Shown here: in pieces, positions 42,070 through 47,527 of the stretch
How the letters are laid out: each line of letters begins with the position of its first letter
Position numbering within the stretch: position 1 is the first letter of the stretch
Assembly: GCA_017514675.1 (NCBI GenBank)
Contig: JAFWIY010000005.1
Coordinates: 1-47,527 of the forward strand
Direction: 5' to 3'
DNA: 47,527 nt
From: Candidatus Saccharimonadota bacterium
Lineage (GTDB): Bacteria; Patescibacteriota; Saccharimonadia; Saccharimonadales; Saccharimonadaceae
Translations under genes and position numbers: made by a program
Notes under the pieces: generated by a model
Databases searched by the model: none
The model's input: only the letters and a program-made list of their open reading frames with translations
Told to the model about the DNA's origin: nothing

Positions 42070-42441
42070 TTATGCTTCCTCCCCTTCAGCGACCTTAGCA
42101 GCAGCCTTTTCGGCAACTCTTTTCTGGCGTACTTCTTCATCCGCGCCCACCTTCTTCTCTTCTTTCACGGTGTTTACATCCTCTTTCAGTTCTACAGTAC
42201 CACGAGATTTCTCAATGATCTTTACCAAGCTAAAAGCTTTAGTCTTGGAAATTGGCCGAGTTTCGGCAATTTCTACCAAGTCGCCTAGTTTGGCTTCATT
42301 TTTTTCATCGTGGGCGGTATACTTACGAGTTTTGGTGTATTGCTTCCGATAAAGTGGGTGAGTTTCTCTACTCACAATGGAGACGGTAATGGTCTTATCA
42401 CGCTTATCGGAGGTTACTGTCCCTACTAATGTGTGTGCCAT
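42070..42441 (-). CDS. rpsQ: 30S ribosomal protein S17 with C-terminal extension
   Basis: A 123-aa protein. Residues 1-83 are the S17 OB fold ([36 protein letters not shown]). Residues 84-123 are a charged extension (Glu/Lys/Ala). It lies 1 bp after rplP, so the usual L29 gene (rpmC) is missing here. Confidence 0.95.
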   Translation of the reverse strand: MAHTLVGTVTSDKRDKTITVSIVSRETHPLYRKQYTKTRKYTAHDEKNEAKLGDLVEIAETRPISKTKAFSLVKIIEKSRGTVELKEDVNTVKEEKKVGADEEVRQKRVAEKAAAKVAEGEEA

Positions 42442-42442
42442 A

Positions 42443-42862
42443 TTAGAACTCCTCTTTCTTAATTATTTTACATTTGACCGGCAATTTGTGTGATGCGAGG
42501 CGCAGAGCTTCCTTGGCCTGCTCATCGGTCACATCGGCGATTTCAAACATCACCGTACCAGCCTTCACTTTTGCTACATAATATTGTGGTTCACCTTTAC
42601 CAGAACCCATTTTTACATCAAGTGGTTTCTTGGTAACTGGTGTATGTGGGAAAATCCGAATCCAGATTTTACCACCACGCTTAATATAACGGGTAATCGC
42701 CTGGCGAGCTGCCTCAATTTGGCGAGAGTTAATTCGCTCATTGTCAAGAGATACCAAGCCATAATCACCGAACGCTACAGTATTACAGCGGGTAGCCACA
42801 CCTTCGTTTTTGCCTTTGCGAACCTTGCGGTGCGCAGTTTTCTTTGGAAGTAAAATAGCCAT
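42443..42862 (-). CDS. rplP: 50S ribosomal protein L16
   Basis: A 139-aa protein of the usual length, with [20 protein letters not shown] and [20 protein letters not shown], at the A-site side of the large subunit. It lies 1 bp after rpsC. Confidence 0.96.
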   Translation of the reverse strand: MAILLPKKTAHRKVRKGKNEGVATRCNTVAFGDYGLVSLDNERINSRQIEAARQAITRYIKRGGKIWIRIFPHTPVTKKPLDVKMGSGKGEPQYYVAKVKAGTVMFEIADVTDEQAKEALRLASHKLPVKCKIIKKEEF

Positions 42863-42863
42863 A

Positions 42864-43490
42864 TTACTTTTCCCCCTTATAGATCCAAACCTTTACACCG
42901 ATAATACCAGCAATGGTAGGAGCATGATGACAATAAAAGTCAATATCTGCTCTTAGAGTGTGTAGAGGCACGGAACCTTCAATAAACTTTTCGCGGCGGC
43001 TCATTTCGGCGCCGTTCAAGCGTCCAGATACTTCAATACGTACGCCTTTCGCACCGGCATTCATCGATGACTGCAAGGCCATCTTGACTGCGCGGCGGAA
43101 ATTCATCCGCTTACCTAACTGAAAACCGATATTCTCAGCTACGAGCTTGGCGTTTAGCTCTGGCTTTTTAACTTCTTCTACATTGATACGAACTGGGCCG
43201 CTCACAATCTTCTCAAGTTCTTTCTTGAGTTCGTTGATACCTGCACCCTGCTTACCAATCACAGCGCCGGCTTTGGCGGTGAGAATGGTAATAGTAGTGA
43301 GGTTGGCGGAGCGTTCGATATTGATTCGTGCAATAGTCGGGCGAGCTTTGAAGCGGCCTTCTATGAGTTCACGAATCTTAACGTCCTCCACTAGCCAATG
43401 GCGAAAGTCGGCTTTGCGGGTAAACCACTTAGACGACCAGTCTTTGCTAGTCTGGAGACGGTAAGAGATGGGATTAACCTTCTGACCCAT
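42864..43490 (-). CDS. rpsC: 30S ribosomal protein S3
   Basis: A 208-aa protein. The N-terminal MGQKVNPISYRLQTSKDWSS, the KH domain (AGAVIGKQGAGINELKKELE) and the C-terminal signature region (GVRIEVSGRLNGAEMSRREK) are clear. It lies 1 bp after rplV. Confidence 0.97.
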   Translation of the reverse strand: MGQKVNPISYRLQTSKDWSSKWFTRKADFRHWLVEDVKIRELIEGRFKARPTIARINIERSANLTTITILTAKAGAVIGKQGAGINELKKELEKIVSGPVRINVEEVKKPELNAKLVAENIGFQLGKRMNFRRAVKMALQSSMNAGAKGVRIEVSGRLNGAEMSRREKFIEGSVPLHTLRADIDFYCHHAPTIAGIIGVKVWIYKGEK

Positions 43491-43491
43491 A

Positions 43492-43893
43492 TTACTTTTT
43501 CTCCTTCTTGTCTGCTTCCTTAGCTGGAGCAGCCTTTTTAACTTTCTCTTCGCCGGCGACCTCGACGAATATATTACTACTTACCTTTTCATAAGGAAGC
43601 GCGCGGCCTCTAGAGGCTGGCTTATAGCGGCGCATTCTAGTACCACTGGTTACAAAAATTCTTGCAATTCTGACGGTTTTTGGATCAATTGATACCTTAG
43701 AATTATTGAGCAAGTTAGCGTTGGCTGATTCTACGGCCTTGCGCACTGCTCTAGCTGCACGGCGTGGGGTATTTTCTAGAATTACCACCGCATCAGCGAC
43801 ATAGCGGTCACGCACAAGTGCGGCCACTACGCTAGTCTTGCGTGGCATTGAGTCAATACCTTTTTCGTATGCGTGGGCAAAATGAGTAGCCAT
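43492..43893 (-). CDS. rplV: 50S ribosomal protein L22
   Basis: A 133-aa protein with MPRKTSVVAALVRDRYVADA and the exit-tunnel loop region MRRYKPASRGRALPYEK. Usual L22 is about 110 aa; the extra part is a Lys/Ala-rich C-terminal tail. Confidence 0.95.
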   Translation of the reverse strand: MATHFAHAYEKGIDSMPRKTSVVAALVRDRYVADAVVILENTPRRAARAVRKAVESANANLLNNSKVSIDPKTVRIARIFVTSGTRMRRYKPASRGRALPYEKVSSNIFVEVAGEEKVKKAAPAKEADKKEKK

Positions 43894-43895
43894 AA

Positions 43896-44189
43896 TTAGT
43901 TACCTCCCTTTGCTGCCGCAGCTTCAGCGGCCTTCTTACCACCGTGGCGCTTAAATTTACGAGTTGGCGCAAATTCACCAAGCTTATGACCAACCATATT
44001 TTCCGAGATATAAACTGGTACATGTACTTTACCGTTATGAACAGCAATAGTGCGACCTACCATTTCTGGCGAAATCGTAGATTGTCTGGCCCAAGTTTTG
44101 ATCACGGTGCGGTCTTCGCTGGAAAGTGCGGCAACCTTCTTCGCGAGTTTGTAGTCTACAAATAGACCTTTCTTTAGACTCCGAGACAT
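43896..44189 (-). CDS. rpsS: 30S ribosomal protein S19
   Basis: A 97-aa protein beginning [19 protein letters not shown], with [19 protein letters not shown]. It overlaps the rplB stop by one base. Confidence 0.96.
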   Translation of the reverse strand: MSRSLKKGLFVDYKLAKKVAALSSEDRTVIKTWARQSTISPEMVGRTIAVHNGKVHVPVYISENMVGHKLGEFAPTRKFKRHGGKKAAEAAAAKGGN

Positions 44190-45025
44190 TATTTCCTCTT
44201 TCCTTCGTGGCGACTGCGCACGATCATTTTATTAGTTTTCTTATTGTGACGAGTACGATAACCCAAAGTGAGTTGACCCCAAGGCGTACGAGGAGCCTTA
44301 CCAGAGCCGTGGCGACCGCCATCACCACCACCGTGTGGGTGGTCAGTTGCGTTCATCACGACACCACGAACTGTTGGGCGAATACCCTTGCGGCGCTTCC
44401 GACCAGCGGCGCCAATCTTCACATTCTGATGTTGAACATTTGAAACTGTCCCAATTGAAGCTTCGCAGGTAGCTAGTACCTTGCGGACTTCACCTGATGG
44501 CATTTTAAGAGTAGCGTAGCCATCTTCTTTTGCCATTAGCTGTGCCGAAGCACCAGCGGCGCGCACCATTTGGGCGCCCTTGCCTGGAGTAAGCTCAATT
44601 GCATACACAAACGTACCGACCGGGATATTCTCTAGTGGCATTCTTGAAGAATCTTCCACTTCAATTTCATTACCAGTCTTAAAGGTGGTACCTTTTGTCA
44701 TCTTGGTATCGGCAATTACATAGTAATAATTACCATTTTCATCCTTCACGCGAGCGATTCTAGCGCTGCGGTTTGGATCGTATTCAATTTCTTCAACTGT
44801 AAAAGTTGCGTTCTTTGGCAAAACATAGGTCATCAAGCGATAGTGTCTTTTGACACCGCCACCACGATGGCGCACGGTAATCCGACCTTGGTTGTTTTTG
44901 CCGGCTTGTTGTTTTTTCGCCTTAAGTAACGATTTCATCGGCTTTTTGGTTGTGATTTGGTCAAAATCCTGAGTGGTCTTTTGACGCTGAGCCGGGGTAA
45001 TCGGGCGATATGCTTTAATAGCCAT
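44189..45025 (-). CDS. rplB: 50S ribosomal protein L2
   Basis: A 278-aa core protein of the peptidyl-transferase region. The conserved loop [20 protein letters not shown] contains the important His residue. It overlaps rplW by one base. Confidence 0.97.
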   Translation of the reverse strand: MAIKAYRPITPAQRQKTTQDFDQITTKKPMKSLLKAKKQQAGKNNQGRITVRHRGGGVKRHYRLMTYVLPKNATFTVEEIEYDPNRSARIARVKDENGNYYYVIADTKMTKGTTFKTGNEIEVEDSSRMPLENIPVGTFVYAIELTPGKGAQMVRAAGASAQLMAKEDGYATLKMPSGEVRKVLATCEASIGTVSNVQHQNVKIGAAGRKRRKGIRPTVRGVVMNATDHPHGGGDGGRHGSGKAPRTPWGQLTLGYRTRHNKKTNKMIVRSRHEGKRK

Positions 45026-45393
45026 TACTTGTCTCCCTTCTTAGCTGACTTTGCTGGCTTTTTAGTCTTATCTTCTTCTGGTTCATCAAATACCTTAATT
45101 GAATCACCCTTCTTCAAAGTTACATAAGCAAACTTCTTGTCTTGGCGATGAGTAATGCCAGGATAAGCGTGCTTGCCCTTGCTAAACTTAGTTTTCTTGC
45201 CGTTACGAATCAGAGTGCGGACATCAGTCACGGTCACTTCAAATTCTTTTTCCACGAGCTTCTTAATCTCTTGTTTGCCCATGGATTTCTTCACTGGGAA
45301 AACATAGGTGCGATTAGTTTGCTCTAGATAGCTTTTCTCGGTAGCGCGTGGCTCTAAGATGTTGAGTTTGATATCAGTCTTTTTCTCTGCCAT
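45025..45393 (-). CDS. rplW: 50S ribosomal protein L23
   Basis: A 122-aa protein with EPRATEKSYLEQTNRTYVFP and a Lys-rich C-terminal tail. It lies at the tunnel exit and binds chaperone and SRP. It lies 1 bp after rplD. Confidence 0.94.
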   Translation of the reverse strand: MAEKKTDIKLNILEPRATEKSYLEQTNRTYVFPVKKSMGKQEIKKLVEKEFEVTVTDVRTLIRNGKKTKFSKGKHAYPGITHRQDKKFAYVTLKKGDSIKVFDEPEEDKTKKPAKSAKKGDK

Positions 45394-45394
45394 C

Positions 45395-45994
45395 TTACTT
45401 CTCCTCTCCGATTAGCCAAGCTTCAATTACCGGTAAAGATTTCTCAGTAATAACAACCTGATCTGCGTTCAAAATATCAAATACATTCAAGTAGGTTGGG
45501 CGAACGACTTTCAAAGTTGGCACATTAGAAGTTGCGCGAATGACCAAGTCATCTTTATCGCTCACTACCAACAACGTGTTTTTATCCATATCCAGCTTGT
45601 TATTCTTGAAAAACTCAACCGTTTCTTTCACCTTACCCTTAGGGCAAGCAAAGGTCTCGGCAATAAACACCTTCTTATCTTTGTTCTGCAAGCTCAACGC
45701 CTGACGAACAGCAACCTTCTTTGAAGATTTGGAAAGTTTCTTAGTGAAGTTTTCGTTGCCAGTGCGACCAAAGGCCACACCACCATGGCGCCAGATTGGG
45801 TTACGGGTGGAGCCAAAACGCGCTCTACCAGTACCTTTTTGCTTCCATGGCTTCTTGCCGCCACCACTTACTTCGCCTCTTTTCAAGGTCTTGGCGTGGC
45901 TTGAACGAGAATTGGCAAGATACGCATCATAAGCGAGTTTTACTAGCTCAAAGTTTTCTACTTTGAGGCCAAAAATATCTTTATTTAGTGCCAT
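45395..45994 (-). CDS. rplD: 50S ribosomal protein L4
   Basis: A 199-aa protein. The exit-tunnel loop is KKPWKQKGTGRARFGSTRNP. In other bacteria L4 represses its own operon through the mRNA leader, and this operon has a structured leader before rplC. It lies 1 bp after rplC. Confidence 0.96.
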   Translation of the reverse strand: MALNKDIFGLKVENFELVKLAYDAYLANSRSSHAKTLKRGEVSGGGKKPWKQKGTGRARFGSTRNPIWRHGGVAFGRTGNENFTKKLSKSSKKVAVRQALSLQNKDKKVFIAETFACPKGKVKETVEFFKNNKLDMDKNTLLVVSDKDDLVIRATSNVPTLKVVRPTYLNVFDILNADQVVITEKSLPVIEAWLIGEEK

Positions 45995-45995
45995 A

Positions 45996-46616
45996 TTACT
46001 CCTTTCCCTCCACTACTACAATACCTTTCTTTGGGCCAGGCACAGCGCCTTTTAGGCCAAGCAGATTGTTTTCTGCATCAATATAAGCCACTACCAAGTT
46101 CTTTACGGTTACTTGGTCGTGCCCCATGCGACCTGGCATTCTTTTGCCCTTGAAAACTTTTTGTGGATACATTGAACCGATTGAACCAACCTTACGAATG
46201 TCTCCCTTAAAGCCGTGGGTATTGCGAGATTCGTTAAAGTTCCAGCGCTTTACAGTACCAGCAAAACCTTTACCTTTGCTCGTACCAGTCACTGCAACTT
46301 TGTCGCCAATTTTGAAACTTTCGACCGTGACGCTATCGCCTAGTTTCATATCTTCCGGAAGTTCGTTCACACGAAACTCCTTCAGGACCTTAGGATTAAT
46401 ATTTTCACCAGCCTTTTTTAGGTGGCCAGTAACCAACTTGCTCAGATTCTTACCCTGACCATAGCCCACTTGCACAGCATTATAACCATCAGTTTCGGTG
46501 GTCTTTATCTGAGTCACTGTGCACGGACCGGCTTGGAGGATAGTTACAGGGGTAACTACGCCATCTTCACCGATAATCTGGGTCATACCAATTTTGGTGC
46601 CGAGAATGACTTGCAT
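45996..46616 (-). CDS. rplC: 50S ribosomal protein L3
   Basis: A 206-aa protein with MQVILGTKIGMTQI at the start and the signature WNFNESRNTHGFKGDIRKVG. First gene of the cluster in this window; the usual S10 gene (rpsJ) does not precede it. The ribosome site is AGGAAAAGG immediately before the ATG, after a leader of about 140 nt. Confidence 0.96.
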   Translation of the reverse strand: MQVILGTKIGMTQIIGEDGVVTPVTILQAGPCTVTQIKTTETDGYNAVQVGYGQGKNLSKLVTGHLKKAGENINPKVLKEFRVNELPEDMKLGDSVTVESFKIGDKVAVTGTSKGKGFAGTVKRWNFNESRNTHGFKGDIRKVGSIGSMYPQKVFKGKRMPGRMGHDQVTVKNLVVAYIDAENNLLGLKGAVPGPKKGIVVVEGKE

Positions 46617-46758
46617 CCTTTTCCTTTCTATCTACTTTAATTTTACCTCTGTACATCAGGTAAAATTTCCTCGCAGATTTTTAACATTATTAAAACTAGA
46701 CTTTTAGGTTGGTTTCCTCGGCAAAAAGCCTTTGGACCTCACCTTATGTCTAGGTAAC
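46617..46758 (-). promoter_or_regulatory. Structured 5' leader of the ribosomal protein operon
   Basis: The leader holds a perfect hairpin AATTTTACC/GGTAAAATT (46639-46647 with 46659-46667) about 20 nt before the rplC start and a second one, GGC-ttttt-GCC, inside a GGTCC/GGAAACC context (46711-46737). A role in autoregulation by a ribosomal protein such as L4 is inference. Confidence 0.6.
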
Positions 46759-46764
46759 ACATTC

Positions 46765-46793
46765 ATTTTATCACACTTTTAGCTTGAACGCAA
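46765..46793 (-). promoter_or_regulatory. Promoter of the ribosomal protein operon
   Basis: TTGCGT (46788-46793), a 17-bp spacer and TAAAAT with an extended TGTGA (46765-46770) on the minus strand. Confidence 0.7.
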
Positions 46794-46826
46794 GGGGTTT
46801 TATGAGGTTTTGTAGGTTTTTTGGCA

Positions 46827-46857
46827 CAAAAATGGCCCGGGCTTTTAAGCCCAGGCC
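46827..46857 (-). terminator. Rho-independent terminator of the 133-aa gene
   Basis: The hairpin GGCCTGGGCTTAAAAGCCCGGGCC-type (46834-46857) is followed by ATTTTTG on the minus strand, 25 bp after the stop at 46883. Confidence 0.9.
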
Positions 46858-46882
46858 GAGGGGGGAGAGAAAAAGGCGAATA

Positions 46883-47284
46883 TTAATACGCAATAAGCGT
46901 ATCTTCACCGGTATCAGTAGACTTGCCAGCAAAGAGATGGCGCTTTTCAAGAAAATCACCAAGCGTTTCGGCATTAGCAAGATCCTCACAGATTTTGTAG
47001 AGCTCACTGTGCCTATTTTGGCAATTATCCAAAATGAATTCCATTAATTCATCGCATCTCGTCGTATTTACCACCAACTCTCTGTTAGCCAACGACTCGT
47101 ATAGCGACTCCTTAATGATATCATCTGCTTCCCGCTCCAACAAATCCGCCAAAGCAGGGTATATAGCAGTATCATTGTTGTCCATGATACCAACCTCGAA
47201 AAGCGTCTTGGCCATGGTCGAGTCTTCTGTCTCGGCTAACATTCTCGACACAGTGTATCCTTTTACCTCTTCGATTGTCTTCAT
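46883..47284 (-). CDS. Unknown 133-aa acidic helical protein
   Basis: No family recognised. It is soluble, acidic and probably all-helical (LADLLEREADDIIKESLYES, CDELMEFILDNCQNRHSELY), without signal peptide or membrane segment. It is a single-gene unit with a near-consensus promoter, a leader of about 65 nt, a GGGAG ribosome site and a strong terminator, so it is probably abundant. Confidence 0.65.
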   Translation of the reverse strand: MKTIEEVKGYTVSRMLAETEDSTMAKTLFEVGIMDNNDTAIYPALADLLEREADDIIKESLYESLANRELVVNTTRCDELMEFILDNCQNRHSELYKICEDLANAETLGDFLEKRHLFAGKSTDTGEDTLIAY

Positions 47285-47352
47285 TTTAAAGTTTCTCCCT
47301 TTCGCGTGTAGCCCGCCGGCAATTTAAGGATAAAAAATACCCCTATCCCCTA

Positions 47353-47381
47353 ATTATATCACACTTATGTAAAAAAGTCAA
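47353..47381 (-). promoter_or_regulatory. Near-consensus promoter of the 133-aa gene
   Basis: TTGACT (47376-47381), a 17-bp spacer and TATAAT with extended TGTGA (47353-47358) on the minus strand. Confidence 0.85.
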
Positions 47382-47448
47382 TTCTTACGTATTAACTCAC
47401 AACCTTTGCAACATAAAATGCTGGCTTCTTGTCATCAAAAAAGGTAGA

Positions 47449-47493
47449 TTCTATACTTATATCAATATCACTTAATAAAGAAAGGATCTACCT
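47449..47493 (+). promoter_or_regulatory. Leader hairpin that could mask a ribosome site
   Basis: GGTAGATTC near 47450 pairs with GGATCTACC (47484-47492), 8 of 9 positions. The second strand overlaps the AAAGGA ribosome site of the gene starting at 47494, so folding would hide it. Confidence 0.5.
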
Positions 47494-47527
47494 ATGTCAT
47501 ATTGTACAGGTAAAAACATAGAAAAAG
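47494..47527 (+). CDS. Start of an unidentified gene, cut by the window end
   Basis: Only 11 codons are visible (MSYCTGKNIEK). The ATG is preceded by AAAGGA at good distance. Too short to assign. Confidence 0.5.
   Translation, partial: MSYCTGKNIEK

Noticed and set aside
42070-42190. S17 C-terminal extension as a fused L29
   Set aside because: It lacks the L29 pattern (L-R-x-E-x-F-N-L-R and the R-x-x-R-R end) and is simply Glu/Lys/Ala-rich.

Overview
The window most likely comes from a Candidate Phyla Radiation bacterium, and Saccharibacteria (TM7) is my best guess. This rests on family-level recognition, not a database search. The support is: small, tightly packed genes; a ribosomal protein cluster with no L30 (known to be absent across the CPR) and no L29 at its usual place; UGA used as a normal stop; and surface proteins of the BspA/DUF285 and Fibrobacter-major-domain type. 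No tRNA, rRNA or CRISPR array is visible.

Layout. 1-2.5 kb: the end of a repeat-rich surface protein and a lone CdiA_C-like nuclease. 2.5-5.6 kb (minus): DHH phosphoesterase, alpha/beta hydrolase and cysS in one operon. 5.7-9.2 kb: a phosphatidylglycerol module (yqeG-type phosphatase, pgsA, cdsA) followed by an acyl-activating enzyme. 9.2-14.8 kb (minus): OB-like protein, dnaX, dnaB, then a GT39-like membrane protein, ybaB and recR. 14.9-21.5 kb (minus): ftsE, ftsX, a secreted CHAP hydrolase, a C-terminal processing protease, a GT4 glycosyltransferase and a membrane thioredoxin-fold protein, which together form a cell-division and envelope block. 21.5-25.1 kb: pheS-pheT. 25-37.8 kb: a 1019-aa membrane protein, aquaporin, metG, a proline-rich anchored protein, L-lactate dehydrogenase, exonuclease I with a KilA-N gene, a surface protein, a small membrane protein and a membrane FKBP. 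38-46.6 kb (minus): L3-L4-L23-L2-S19-L22-S3-L16-S17-L14-L24-L5-S14-S8-L6-L18-S5-L15. The window ends with an unknown gene and the first codons of another. No gene-free stretch exceeds 300 bases; 34742-34886 holds nothing I recognise.

The most unusual signal is a set of palindromic elements. Two intergenic elements of about 160 bp (5566-5725 and 37887-38045) have different but fully self-complementary arms around a nearly identical core of 27-28 nt, the pattern expected of a conserved structured element. A second, GC-rich set of 89-123 bp palindromes sits inside genes without breaking the frame (twice in pheT, once in sbcB) or supplies the stop codons of two convergent genes (9135-9248). This resembles the known Rickettsia palindromic elements, but I know of no such family in this lineage.

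A second general feature is gene starts. At least ten genes have a TATAAT-like box ending exactly 6 nt before the start codon, so their mRNAs should be leaderless, while other genes carry ordinary Shine-Dalgarno leaders. This rule also corrects two start codons.
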